Positions 44,462-54,139 of a stretch of 64,000 nucleotides of DNA are shown in pieces (positions within the stretch are counted from its first letter, which is position 1; each line of letters opens with the position of its first letter). This DNA is from Flavobacteriaceae bacterium GSB9. GTDB taxonomy: Bacteria; Bacteroidota; Bacteroidia; Flavobacteriales; Flavobacteriaceae. The position numbers and the translations under genes were made by a program. The notes beneath the pieces were generated by a model. The model saw only the letters and a list, made by a program, of their open reading frames with translations, had not been told where the DNA came from and made no database searches. The DNA is taken from NCBI GenBank assembly GCA_022749295.1, contig CP062007.1, positions 1,302,001 through 1,366,000 on the forward strand. The letters are read 5' to 3'.

Positions 44462-46933
44462 ATGAAAAATGCAATTCTATTGTGCCTTGTTTTATTAACT
44501 ACTCCACTACTTGCGCACAACACAACCACCGACCCTGAAATAGCCAAAACGGGCGCTGTTTCAGGAACCGTATTAGACGCCATTTTAAAGCAACCCTTAC
44601 CTTATGTAAACATAATAATAAAAAATGCCTCTGGAAAAACAATTACCGGAGGAATTACCTCGGAAGACGGTACGTTTTTAATAGAAAAAATTGAAGAAGG
44701 CAATCTTGTGGTCAGCATTCAATACATAGGCTATAAAACCATCGACAAAAACATAACCATTGGTAAGGCCAACTATAAAGTAGACTTAGGACAAATTTTT
44801 CTTGAAGAAGCAGCCGAAACCCTAGATGAAGTTACCGTTATAGCCGAAACCTCAACCATTCAACAAAAGGTAGACCGAAAAGTTATTACCATAGGAAAAG
44901 ATTTGGCAGCCACAGGAAGTGCCTCAGAACTCATGATAGGCATTCCATCTGTTAGTGTTGATGCCCAAACAGGCAATATCAGCCTTCGCGGCAACCAAAA
45001 TGTTAGGGTTATGGTAGATGGCAAACTTTCCAATATTCCCACGGCACAATTGCTAAAACAAATACCGTCAACGGCCATTAAATCTATCGAATTGATTACC
45101 AATCCTTCGGCTAAGTACAACCCGGAAGGCATGAGTGGCATCATAAACATAATATTGCACAAAAACACCTTGCAGGGTTTTAATGGTGATTTTAGTGTAG
45201 GCTTAACCCATGAAGTTGAAGCTAAATTCAATAGCGCTTTAAATATGAATTACAGAAATGGAAAATTCAACTTTTATGGCAGTTACAGCAATAACATTGC
45301 AAAAAACAGGAACCGTGGCTTAGTAAAACGACCAGAAAACAACTCACAACAAACGTTTAGATTTTTAGACAAAAGAAACTCGCACCTTTTTAAAGTTGGC
45401 GTTGATTTTTATTTAGACGAAAAAAACACTTTCTCGGTTTTTACCACCCAAAACCCTTCAACAAACAGCAACAAAGGTGAAAATGAAGCCACTTTTTTTA
45501 ACGATGCTTCATTTAACCAAAGTCAGCTATTTTTATCAGAAAGCGACAATACATCATCGCAATATAATTTTGATTACAAACACGATTTCTCCAAAGACGG
45601 CCACAACATTGAACTGGAAGTAGACTACAACAACTTTGACGATAACAGACCGGCAGATTTTATTTTTCTTTTGGGGTCTAATGAAGACTACAAAGATTTT
45701 AACTACACAAAACGAAAAAGTACCACAGCTAACTTAGATTATATAAATCCACTTTCGGAAACCTCAAAATTAGAATTAGGCTTACAGGCACGGTTGTTTA
45801 ATTCCGACAATACTTACGCCTCAACAGGAGAATCTTTTAATAACGAAGGCGTTTTACGTCCAACACCAAGCACTAATTTTGACTACACCCGAAATATTTA
45901 CTCAGTATACGCTACGTTTAGCAAAGAAATAGGAAAATGGTCGTACCAAATTGGAGCGCGTGCCGAAAGCGTAAATGAAGATGCTATTGCACTATCTTCT
46001 GAAGCCGAAAGTACCGAAACCTTTAAAAACGACTATATTGAAGTTTATCCTTCTGCATTCATTACCTACGCACCCTCCGAAAAAAATTCGTATCAGATAA
46101 GTTACAGTCGACGTGTAGACCGCCCTGGCATTGGTCAAGTTAACCCCATAAAAGAATGGAGCACGCCTTTGGTGTCTTCTTATGGAAACATTAATCTGAG
46201 GCCGCAGTTTACCAATTCCATAGAAACTAATTATACGCGTACGCTAAATAACAGAAAAGGCACCGTAACTGCAGGTATTTTTTACCGAAGAATTAGTGAT
46301 GATATCAATAGAGCTTTATTTATCGACCGTACCGATGTAAATTCTGGACGTGTTATTTTAACCCACGATAATTTTGATGATGTTTCGGCTTACGGTTTTG
46401 AGCTTTCGTCAAATTACAGACCGGCCAAATGGTGGAATATCAACTCCAGTTTCGATTTATACTCTCAAGTAAACAAGGGTATTGCTGAAAAACTAACCGC
46501 TCCTATCGAAACCGCTACCGTAGACGATATAGAAACACAAGTAGACGAAGTTGATAACGTGGCCTGGAATTTTAGAATGTACAACAACTTTAGTTTGAGC
46601 AAAAGCATTGCATTAACCGCTTTTGGGTTTTACAGAGGAAAAAACAAAGGTATCCAGATAGATAGGAAACCTATGTACTTTGTAAACTTAGGTGCTCGCA
46701 TTGGGTTTGACAAAGGCAGAGGCACCTTTAGTTTTAATTACAACGATATTTTTGACACTATGGAATTTGCTTTTGACGGCAGCAAGCCTTTTAGGCAAGT
46801 TGGCGCTTTCAATTGGGAAAGCAACACATGGAACATAGGACTTTCCTATAGATTTGGCGGTGGTAAGTTTAGAGCTAAATCGCGTAAAAAGCGAGATGAC
46901 AATGTGGAGTCTGGTAGTGGCGGATTCATATAA
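44462..46933 (+). CDS. TonB-dependent-receptor-type outer-membrane protein with carboxypeptidase regulatory-like domain
   Basis: 823 residues. A signal peptide (about 1-18, LLAHN) leads into a CarboxypepD_reg-like domain (about 33-115: GTVLDAILKQPLPYVNIIIK). A plug domain (GIPSVSVDAQTGNISLRGNQNVRVMVDG) and a large barrel follow, ending LSYRFGGGKFRAKSRKKRDD. It is of the outer-membrane beta-barrel family that lacks SusD partners; none is nearby. It may import a ligand or be a SusC-independent receptor. The ORF is complete. Confidence 0.92.
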   Translation: MKNAILLCLVLLTTPLLAHNTTTDPEIAKTGAVSGTVLDAILKQPLPYVNIIIKNASGKTITGGITSEDGTFLIEKIEEGNLVVSIQYIGYKTIDKNITIGKANYKVDLGQIFLEEAAETLDEVTVIAETSTIQQKVDRKVITIGKDLAATGSASELMIGIPSVSVDAQTGNISLRGNQNVRVMVDGKLSNIPTAQLLKQIPSTAIKSIELITNPSAKYNPEGMSGIINIILHKNTLQGFNGDFSVGLTHEVEAKFNSALNMNYRNGKFNFYGSYSNNIAKNRNRGLVKRPENNSQQTFRFLDKRNSHLFKVGVDFYLDEKNTFSVFTTQNPSTNSNKGENEATFFNDASFNQSQLFLSESDNTSSQYNFDYKHDFSKDGHNIELEVDYNNFDDNRPADFIFLLGSNEDYKDFNYTKRKSTTANLDYINPLSETSKLELGLQARLFNSDNTYASTGESFNNEGVLRPTPSTNFDYTRNIYSVYATFSKEIGKWSYQIGARAESVNEDAIALSSEAESTETFKNDYIEVYPSAFITYAPSEKNSYQISYSRRVDRPGIGQVNPIKEWSTPLVSSYGNINLRPQFTNSIETNYTRTLNNRKGTVTAGIFYRRISDDINRALFIDRTDVNSGRVILTHDNFDDVSAYGFELSSNYRPAKWWNINSSFDLYSQVNKGIAEKLTAPIETATVDDIETQVDEVDNVAWNFRMYNNFSLSKSIALTAFGFYRGKNKGIQIDRKPMYFVNLGARIGFDKGRGTFSFNYNDIFDTMEFAFDGSKPFRQVGAFNWESNTWNIGLSYRFGGGKFRAKSRKKRDDNVESGSGGFI

Positions 46934-47080
46934 AATGTTTTTATTTAAAAAAAACCAGACTTTACACAATAAAAACCAGACACTTACGTTCTAAACGGGT
47001 ACAATCTGCCCAAAAAAACGAATAATAATTATTTAGAGTTAGTCATCTACACATTTTAAATTCGTAAAGATTAGTATACA

Positions 47081-47110
47081 AAAGCTCAAAACTTCTGTTT
47101 TGGGCTTTTT
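47081..47110. terminator. Intrinsic terminator in the gap after the TonB-type gene
   Basis: AAGCTCAAAAC (47082-47092) pairs with GTTTTGGGCTT (47097-47107), with one G-T pair, then T. It lies 150 bp after the barrel gene, so it may end that transcript or a small RNA. The 325-bp gap 46934-47258 holds this and one more terminator, and no ORF that I can support. Confidence 0.7.
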
Positions 47111-47223
47111 AGTTTTGTTAAAAAACGTTAAATATCAGCATGTTATGCAATAATTTTGGCTTTTTTACGTCTAACAGTATAAGATTCTTCACATTAGTGT
47201 TAGTTGAAGTTGATTAATAGCTA

Positions 47224-47258
47224 GGAAACCCCAAAATCTGCTTTTGGGGTTTTCGTTT
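47224..47258. terminator. Intrinsic terminator before fabH
   Basis: A perfect stem, GAAACCCCAAAA (47225-47236) with TTTTGGGGTTTT (47242-47253), then CGTTTTT. It can end the minus-strand fabH transcript and anything coming from the plus strand. Confidence 0.8.
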
Positions 47259-48263
47259 TTAGGTCCATTTTATTATGGCGCTACCCCAAGTAAAACCACT
47301 ACCAAAAGCGGCTAGCACAACATGATTTCCTGCTTGTATTTTTCCTTCTTCCCACGCTTCGGTAAGTGCAATAATTACCGAGGCAGCCGTAGTATTTCCA
47401 TATTTCATAATGTTATTGAAAACCTGATTATCCCTGAGCCCAAATTTTTTTTGAATAAATTGAGCTATCCGCAAATTAGCTTGGTGTGGAATTAGCATAT
47501 CAATATCTTCCTTCTTCAGGGCATTTTTATTTAAGCCTTCCATGATTACTTCGCTAAAACGTACAACGGCATGCTTAAACACAAACGTACCGTCCATATA
47601 TGGAAAATAAGAAGTATCATCAGGGTTTTCTAAAATCTCAGGCACCCAATGTGCTATGCTGGGGCCTTTTACCATAAGCTTTTCGGCATATTTACCCTCA
47701 CTGTGTAAGTGGGTAGATAAAATACCTTTTGTGGTATCTTTTTCTCTGGTAAGCACACAAGCGCCAGCACCATCACCAAAAATAACCGAAACACCTCTTC
47801 CCCTTGTCGTTTTATCCAGACCGTTACTGTGGTATTCTGCTCCAATAACCAAAACATTTTTGTACATGCCTGTTTTTATAAACTGATCGGCTACAGAAAT
47901 GGCATAAACAAATCCAGAGCATTGGTTGCGCACATCCAAAGCACCTACGGTAGGCATATCTAACATATCTTGTATTTGCACGCCGCAGCCCGGAAAGTAA
48001 TAATCAGGACTTAAAGTTGCGAACACAATAAAATCGATATCGTCTTTAGTCAAACCAGAACGTTCAATTGCAATCCTTGCTGCTTTTGCGCCCATAACTG
48101 CCGATGTATCGCCACTTCCTTTTTTTATCCAACGGCGCTCTTCTATGCCAGTCCGTTCTTGTATCCATTCATCATTGGTATCCATCATTTTCGACAAATC
48201 ATGATTGGTTACCACGTTATCTGGAACATACTTGCCCAAACCAATTATTTTAGAATTGTACAT
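47259..48263 (-). CDS. 3-oxoacyl-ACP synthase III (FabH-type)
   Basis: 334 residues of the thiolase fold. Cys is in VRNQCSGFVYAIS, His in LIPHQANLRIAQ, and Asn in KYGNTTAASV, the complete Cys-His-Asn set. A standard FabH condenses acetyl-CoA with malonyl-ACP to start fatty-acid synthesis. The protein is diverged enough from canonical FabH (334 residues, GSGFTWGSAIIKW) that a paralogue in flexirubin or lipid synthesis is possible. It stands alone, divergent from htpG. Confidence 0.9.
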   Translation of the reverse strand: MYNSKIIGLGKYVPDNVVTNHDLSKMMDTNDEWIQERTGIEERRWIKKGSGDTSAVMGAKAARIAIERSGLTKDDIDFIVFATLSPDYYFPGCGVQIQDMLDMPTVGALDVRNQCSGFVYAISVADQFIKTGMYKNVLVIGAEYHSNGLDKTTRGRGVSVIFGDGAGACVLTREKDTTKGILSTHLHSEGKYAEKLMVKGPSIAHWVPEILENPDDTSYFPYMDGTFVFKHAVVRFSEVIMEGLNKNALKKEDIDMLIPHQANLRIAQFIQKKFGLRDNQVFNNIMKYGNTTAASVIIALTEAWEEGKIQAGNHVVLAAFGSGFTWGSAIIKWT

Positions 48264-48375
48264 ACCCCTAATTTTTTATTTAAACCAAAATACAAAATAA
48301 TCTCTGGATTTAACAACAATTAAAGTATCGGGACTTTAGTTAAAACCATAAAAAATGACCAACACAAAATATTTA

Positions 48376-48415
48376 TGTCAGTTTGTCACTTCTTTGCCAT
48401 TGGCATTTTTGTTGC
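48376..48415 (+). promoter_or_regulatory. Sigma-54-type promoter with TGTCA direct repeats before htpG
   Basis: TGGCATTTTTGTTGC (48401-48415) fits the -24/-12 promoter: exactly 10 bp separate GG from GC. Upstream, TGTCA occurs twice (48376-48380, 48384-48388). The htpG ATG is at 48462. It suggests RpoN-type control of a heat-shock gene; the repeats could be the activator or regulator site. Not tested. Confidence 0.6.
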
Positions 48416-48461
48416 TTTTCATAAATACGCATAAAAAACAACAATAAAAACATTATAAATC

Positions 48462-50372
48462 ATGACAAAAGGAAACATTAATGTATCGGTAGAGAATATC
48501 TTCCCTCTCATTAAAAAATTCTTGTACAGCGACCACGAAATCTTTTTACGTGAGCTTATCAGCAATGCCACAGATGCCACTTTAAAATTAAAACACCTTA
48601 CCAACATTGGTGAAGCTAAAGTTGAATACGGCAACCCAAAAATTGAAGTAAAGGTCGATAAAGAAGGTAAAAAACTTCACATTATAGACCAAGGTGTTGG
48701 TATGACTGCTGATGAAGTTGAAAAATACATTAACCAAATTGCCTTTTCTGGCGCTGAAGAGTTTATTGACAAATATAAAGATGCTGGTAAAGACGCCGGT
48801 ATTATCGGTCATTTTGGCTTAGGTTTTTATTCTGCTTTTATGGTTGCCAGCAAAGTTGAAATTATTACCAAATCTTTTAAAGACGAACCTGCAGCACATT
48901 GGGTTTGCGATGGTTCACCTGAATTTACTTTAGAACCTGCCGAAAAAACTGAAAGAGGTACAGAAATCATTCTTCATATTGCAGATGATTCTACTGAATT
49001 TCTTGAAGAATCTAAAATTCGTGAGTTGTTAAATAAGTACAACAAGTTTATGCCCATCCCAATTAAATTTGGAACTAAGGAAATAAACGACCCAGAGCAC
49101 GAACCTGCAACTATTACCGATAAAGACGGGAAAGAAACCAAAGAACCACATAGGCAAATTACAGTTGATGATATTATTAACAACCCCGATCCAGCGTGGA
49201 CGAAACAGCCAACAGATTTAAAGGAAGAGGATTACAGCAACTTCTACCGCGAACTTTACCCAATGCAGTTTGAGGAGCCTTTATTCCATATCCATTTAAA
49301 TGTTGATTACCCGTTCAACCTAACTGGCATCTTGTATTTTCCAAAGCTGTCTAACGATATGCAGATACAAAAAGACAAAATTCAATTATACCAAAACCAA
49401 GTTTTTGTAACCGATAATGTTGAAGGTATTGTTCCTGAATTTTTAACCATGCTTCGCGGCGTTATCGATTCTCCGGATATTCCTTTGAACGTATCGCGTT
49501 CTTACTTGCAAGCCGATGGCGCTGTTAAGAAAATTTCGTCATACATCACCAGAAAGGTGGCCGATAAATTAAAATCACTATTTAACAGTAACCGTGAAGA
49601 TTTTGAAGCTAAATGGGACGATATTAAAATCGTTATTGAATACGGTATGCTTTCTGAAGAAAAATTCTTTGAAAAAGCTGATGCTTTTGCATTGTACCCA
49701 ACGGTTGATGGCAAATACTTTACTTACGACGAGCTTTACAATAAAATTAAAGCAAAACAAACCGATAAGGATGATAAGCTGGTAATCCTTTATGCGTCTG
49801 ATAAAGATGCGCAACATAGTTATATTGAGGCTGCAAAAGCTAAAGATTATGAGGTGTTGTTATTAGACTCGCCAATTGTATCCCACTTAATCCAAAAATT
49901 AGAAACCAGTAAAGAAAACATTTCGTTTGCCCGTGTTGATGGTGACCATATCGACAATCTAATTAAAAAGGACGACAACGTTATTTCTAAATTGGACGAC
50001 GAGCAAAAGAAAACCTTAGACGAACTTTTAAAAGAAGTTATTCCTTCTGAAAAATTCATGGTTCAATTGGTAGCAATGGACAGTAATGCCAATCCGTTTA
50101 TTATCACACAGCCAGAATTTATGCGCCGCATGAAAGAAATGCAGCAAACTGGCGGTGGTGGCATGTTTGGCATGGGCAACATGCCAGAAATGTACAATTT
50201 AGTGGTAAACACAAACCACGACCTGGTAAGTGAAATTTTAAATACTAAAACCAAGAAGAAGCAAGAGCGTTTGATAAATCAAAGTTTAGATTTAGCTCGA
50301 CTATCCCAAGGCTTATTAAAAGGTGAAGAACTCACAAATTTTATCAAGCGTAGTTACGATATGATAAAGTAA
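48462..50372 (+). CDS. htpG: Chaperone HtpG (Hsp90)
   Basis: 636 residues. The GHKL ATPase domain has RELISNATDA (Glu/Asn), GVGMTADE and GHFGLGFYSAF motifs. The middle domain starts near 240 and the C-terminal dimerisation domain follows. The acidic insertion (EHEPATITDKDGKETKEP) is typical of bacteroidetal HtpG. It helps client folding and stress survival. A good terminator lies 49 bp beyond the stop. Confidence 0.97.
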   Translation: MTKGNINVSVENIFPLIKKFLYSDHEIFLRELISNATDATLKLKHLTNIGEAKVEYGNPKIEVKVDKEGKKLHIIDQGVGMTADEVEKYINQIAFSGAEEFIDKYKDAGKDAGIIGHFGLGFYSAFMVASKVEIITKSFKDEPAAHWVCDGSPEFTLEPAEKTERGTEIILHIADDSTEFLEESKIRELLNKYNKFMPIPIKFGTKEINDPEHEPATITDKDGKETKEPHRQITVDDIINNPDPAWTKQPTDLKEEDYSNFYRELYPMQFEEPLFHIHLNVDYPFNLTGILYFPKLSNDMQIQKDKIQLYQNQVFVTDNVEGIVPEFLTMLRGVIDSPDIPLNVSRSYLQADGAVKKISSYITRKVADKLKSLFNSNREDFEAKWDDIKIVIEYGMLSEEKFFEKADAFALYPTVDGKYFTYDELYNKIKAKQTDKDDKLVILYASDKDAQHSYIEAAKAKDYEVLLLDSPIVSHLIQKLETSKENISFARVDGDHIDNLIKKDDNVISKLDDEQKKTLDELLKEVIPSEKFMVQLVAMDSNANPFIITQPEFMRRMKEMQQTGGGGMFGMGNMPEMYNLVVNTNHDLVSEILNTKTKKKQERLINQSLDLARLSQGLLKGEELTNFIKRSYDMIK

Positions 50373-50418
50373 GCTAGTTGTCATGCAGAAATTGATTCAA
50401 CATCTCAAACTAAACCAA

Positions 50419-50450
50419 AAAAACCACTCCTTAAACAGAGTGGTTTTTTT
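50419..50450 (+). terminator. Intrinsic terminator after htpG
   Basis: AAACCACTC (50421-50429) pairs perfectly with GAGTGGTTT (50438-50446), then a T run to 50450. Confidence 0.85.
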
Positions 50451-50535
50451 GGTTCGTGGCTATTTTTTTATGATTCCTTTAACGCAACCAAAACACAAAA
50501 AACACATCTTCAAACTATAACTCAAAATTATAATT

Positions 50536-51219
50536 ATGACATTTATCAAAACACTTCCCGTTTTATTTTTAATGGCTATTTTAAATACCTCATGTAGCAA
50601 CAATGTAGGGGCGGAAACAACAACCTATTGGGTAAACAGCTTAAAAGTGGAATGCGATGCCGGGGCAGGAAAAGCCCAATGCCTTCAAGTTTTTAAAGGC
50701 GACGATTTAAACAACGCTGAGTGGACTTTATTTTATTCCCCCATAGAAGGCTTTACTTTCGAGCCTGGTTACATACAAAAAATTGAAGTTAGAGAAACAC
50801 ATCTCAAACCCGAAACGGTTCCTGCCGATGCGTCATCGATAAAATACCAGTTAGTGAAAGTTTTAGAAAAGCAAAAAGACAAAAAGGCAATACTTAACGA
50901 TATTTGGGCTGCAACCCATATTGATGGTAACAAGATTGAAAACAAAAACACTCCTACGCTTGAAATTAACATATCAAAAATGCAAGCTTTTGGCTCAGAC
51001 GGCTGCAATAATTTTTCAGGCAGTATTAAAAACTTAAATGACAACACACTTACTTTCGGCCCGCTGGCTTCAACTCGAAAAATGTGTCCAGATATGACGG
51101 TTTCACAACAGTTCAACCAAGTTATATCACAAACAGCTAGTTATAAACACGAACAAGCAACCCTTTATCTATATAATGAAGCAGGCGATGAAACATTGCG
51201 TTTTAAAAAAGTAGACTAA
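50536..51219 (+). CDS. Lipoprotein with DUF4377 and META domains
   Basis: 227 residues. A signal ends in LNTSC, so it is probably lipidated at Cys20. DUF4377 spans about 30-115 (YWVNSLKVECDAGAGKAQCLQVF), and a META/HslJ domain follows (WAATHIDGNKI, GCNNFSGSI, ASTRKMCPDM). META proteins relate to outer-membrane stress and motility. It is followed 31 bp later by the FKBP gene. Confidence 0.88.
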   Translation: MTFIKTLPVLFLMAILNTSCSNNVGAETTTYWVNSLKVECDAGAGKAQCLQVFKGDDLNNAEWTLFYSPIEGFTFEPGYIQKIEVRETHLKPETVPADASSIKYQLVKVLEKQKDKKAILNDIWAATHIDGNKIENKNTPTLEINISKMQAFGSDGCNNFSGSIKNLNDNTLTFGPLASTRKMCPDMTVSQQFNQVISQTASYKHEQATLYLYNEAGDETLRFKKVD

Positions 51220-51250
51220 CCTTTAAGCACAAAATTTTAAGTAAAAATTC

Positions 51251-51712
51251 ATGAAACACTTTTTAATAGCAGTTATAAGTTTATTAACAATGGCATCTTG
51301 TAGCAAAGATGAAAACCTTAACCACATAGATTATAGAGAACAGAACGAAGGCGATATCAAAACCTATATCGCCGATAATAACTTAAACGCTACTAAAACC
51401 AAATCTGGCCTATATTACATTATAGATCATAAAGGTGAAGGTACGCAACCCAACACAAACAGTAATGTAACCGTAGCTTACAAAGGCTATTTTTTAAACG
51501 GTTCTGTGTTCGACCAAAGTGATCCAGAGGGCATAACGTTTAATTTACAACAGGTTATTGACGGCTGGACAGAAGGCATTACCTATTTTAACGAAGGCGG
51601 CAACGGTAAGTTATTAGTACCCGCCCATTTGGGTTATGGAAGTTATGATTACAGAGACATTCCAGGAGGGTCAGTATTAGTTTTTGATATTGAATTGATT
51701 GCTACGGACTAA
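51251..51712 (+). CDS. FKBP-type peptidyl-prolyl isomerase lipoprotein
   Basis: 153 residues. The signal ends MASC with Cys17. The FKBP domain (about 52-152) contains VTVAYKGYFLNGSVFDQS and IPGGSVLVFDIELIATD. It probably speeds proline isomerisation of envelope proteins. It ends with a terminator shortly after, so the pair with the DUF4377/META gene is probably one unit. Confidence 0.92.
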   Translation: MKHFLIAVISLLTMASCSKDENLNHIDYREQNEGDIKTYIADNNLNATKTKSGLYYIIDHKGEGTQPNTNSNVTVAYKGYFLNGSVFDQSDPEGITFNLQQVIDGWTEGITYFNEGGNGKLLVPAHLGYGSYDYRDIPGGSVLVFDIELIATD

Positions 51713-51732
51713 ATGACCGAATCAAAACAAAT

Positions 51733-51764
51733 AAAAAACCACTGACTGACTAGTGGCTTTTTTA
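51733..51764 (+). terminator. Intrinsic terminator after the FKBP gene
   Basis: The short stem CCACT (51739-51743) with AGTGG (51752-51756), framed by A and T runs (ATAAAAAA and CTTTTTTATT). Confidence 0.65.
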
Positions 51765-51857
51765 TTCTTTAAAATTGAATGTATTAAAATTTTCAGCTAC
51801 CTTAGATTGACAATAATGTCAATCTTTAAAAAAATAAATTTCAAAAGCCATTGAAAA

Positions 51858-52493
51858 ATGCAAATCACCTCCACAAACCTTTCAAAACCCACTACCATTA
51901 CTTGGAATGGAAAAACACAACAAACTGGCATTTTTAAAACTCCCACCAATATGCCTATTTTCTTGGGAAAAAGCGGTGTACAAAACGATGCTGTTATCGA
52001 CAGAAAGTATCATGGTGGCGAATTTAAGGCTTGCTATCTTTTTTCAGAAAATCAATATGGCTACTGGCAAGATCTTTATCCGAATCTCGATTGGGATTGG
52101 GGGATGTTCGGAGAAAACCTTACCGTCAAAAATTTAGATGAGACCAAAATATATGTTGGCGATATTTACAAAATAGGTAACGCTATTGTACAGATAACCG
52201 AACCTAGGGAGCCCTGCTTTAAATTGGGGATTAGGTTTGGTTCGCAAAGCATTATAAAACAATTTATTGAACACAGTTTTCCCGGAACCTATATTCGCAT
52301 AATAGAAGAAGGCACAGTTGAAAAAGGAGACGTCTTTCAGCTTATTGAAAAGAATACCAACAGTTTAACCACGGCTGAACTCTTCAAATTAATTATTTCA
52401 AAAGAAAAAAACCAAAACCACTTAAAGTTAGCCATTAACAATGAAGCCTTGCCCCCAAAAAAGAGACAACAACTCGAAGGTTTTTTAAAATAG
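51858..52493 (+). CDS. MOSC domain protein (YiiM-like)
   Basis: 211 residues. The MOSC domain carries VIDRKYHGGEFKACYLFS, WDWGMFGENLTV and ITEPREPCFKLGIRFGSQ with the conserved Cys. Its YiiM-type relatives bind molybdenum cofactor or move N-hydroxylated substrates in detoxification. The C-terminal ~50 residues form helices of unclear role. It stands alone. Confidence 0.9.
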   Translation: MQITSTNLSKPTTITWNGKTQQTGIFKTPTNMPIFLGKSGVQNDAVIDRKYHGGEFKACYLFSENQYGYWQDLYPNLDWDWGMFGENLTVKNLDETKIYVGDIYKIGNAIVQITEPREPCFKLGIRFGSQSIIKQFIEHSFPGTYIRIIEEGTVEKGDVFQLIEKNTNSLTTAELFKLIISKEKNQNHLKLAINNEALPPKKRQQLEGFLK

Positions 52494-52535
52494 ATTCTTT
52501 TGATTAAACACCGCTTTAACCTTAAGACACAATAA

Positions 52536-52565
52536 TAACAAAGCCCCGTCAAATTAACGAGGCTT
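52536..52565 (-). terminator. Possible terminator downstream of the decayed outer-membrane gene
   Basis: AGCCCCGT (52542-52549) pairs with ACGAGGCT (52557-52564), with one mismatch. On the minus strand the tail TTTGTTATTATT is only moderately T-rich. Confidence 0.5.
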
Positions 52566-52590
52566 ATTATTATCTTAAAACTAAAATAGG

Positions 52591-52935
52591 TTAGTGCTTA
52601 TTATCTGCATCCTTCTTTTTAGCATTTTCTAAATTGTCTTTATTCATTTCCAAATACAAATCCTGTAATTGTTTTACCTGCTTGTTTAACATGTTTATTT
52701 CCGTTTTTAAACTGTCAACATAGGCTTTATCGGTCGGCGTTGATGGCATTGGCATTTGATATGGATAAGGGATAATATATTGCGGTACAATTTGAGGTTG
52801 CTGTTTAGCTGGTTGGTTTAGTTTTATCGATTCAACAATTCTATCAATAAATAAATCGAACTGCTCTGGCGACAAACGCATCATTATATTTTCTTCTTCC
52901 TTAGCAGATTGCGCCTCAGTTTCTCCTTTAACTTT
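52591..52935 (-). pseudogene. 3' part of an interrupted outer-membrane gene
   Basis: This stretch reads on, in the same frame, after the TAA at 52938-52936 that ends the 386-residue frame: KVKGETEAQSAKEEENIM, then a Met-started ORF of 97 residues (52591-52884). The text is a Glu-rich linker, RLSPEQFDLFIDRIVESI, a Pro/Gln-rich linker and a coiled coil. It looks like the tail of the same protein, cut off by a nonsense codon. It could be translated separately from 52884, but has no signal peptide. Confidence 0.65.
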
Positions 52936-54096
52936 TTAAACCCCTTCCTGCGAAAGCGTAACCAAGCTTTGTTCAACATCTTCAACCTGCTTTAAATCAT
53001 CCTGCACTTTTTTCTTCTCTTCAAGCAACGAAATTGTTGTTTCGGCATCAAGGGTATTTCTAGAAGTCTCCAAAGCTGTATTTAACGAATCTATTTTTGT
53101 ATTGTACTCTTTTTTCTGCGTTTCAATACGTTCTTTATGGGCGGCCGCCTTTTTTGCCGCTCGTTTTTGATAGGCTATTGAATCTGAAACCTTTTGGATG
53201 GTTTTAGCCTCTTCTAAATTATCCTGATAAATGGCTTCAGGACTTTTAGATTTAGCACCTATTGCAAATTTTAAACCTGCATTGTACATAAAATGGCTCT
53301 GTATACCTTCGGTATTTTGTATATCTTGAACATCCTCACCCGATGTTATCAAATATTTGGCTGCTCCCGTTATCGCAATATTTTTAGCCAATGGAATATT
53401 TAAGCCCACACCGGCGGATTCAAACATCGAACTATCGGCTTTTGGCAAATCTATATTATCGTTGTAGCCATCTTGAACACCCAATCGCCCTCCTCCAAAA
53501 GTTAAATATGGAATCACACTATTGCCATCGTTTAAATTAGCTCTAAACTCTAAACCGTAAAGTTGTAAAGGCTGCCAATTAAAATCGAGTGCGTTTTCTG
53601 AAGCCGATTTGAAATAAAATGCTCGAAACTCAACATATTGATTAAAATCCATACCTAGAAACCCACCAACTACATAAGAATCCCTCAAAGCTGAAGCACC
53701 ATCAAAGTTGATGTGCCCCACACTAGGTTCTACGATTAACCGCAGCCCTTTAAAGCCACCTTGAAATTGACGTCTATAAGCACGATCTAGCTCGGTTTCC
53801 TCTTCCATTTTGTTGCCTCCCAGATAAAATTGCAAACTAGCTTGCACACTCCAGCTATAGAGCCGGTTAGATTCGGTATCAGCATCTGTTATACCTAAAC
53901 TTATCTTATCGGCATCTGTCAATAAATACTTAGCCGCATTAAAATTATATGTCGTATTTTTACCTTCTAATGCCAATGAAATTCTATCGGTTAGCTTAAA
54001 TTTAACCCCAAGACCAAGACCAGCATAAATTTGTTCCAAATCGCTTGCCCTTTCAAAGCTAGATTCTCTAAACGCCCTTCTTGCTTCGAGTACCAA
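52936..54096 (-). pseudogene. Outer-membrane beta-barrel gene, 5'-truncated
   Basis: A 386-codon open frame from a TTG (54096) with no signal peptide, no usable ATG at its front and no room for one: the frame is closed by a TGA just above. It holds two barrel-like parts (about 24-95 and 112-280, with patterns such as IYAGLGLGVKFKLTDRISLALEG and LYGLEFRANLNDGNSVIPYLTFGGG) and a C-terminal coiled coil (about 285-380). In bacteroidetal relatives an exported N-terminal part precedes this region. The front of the gene appears lost; the 3' end is cut by a stop (see 52591-52935). Confidence 0.7.
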
Positions 54097-54139
54097 ACAA
54101 GACAGCGCACAGAAAAATACTACACATAAAGATACCGTA

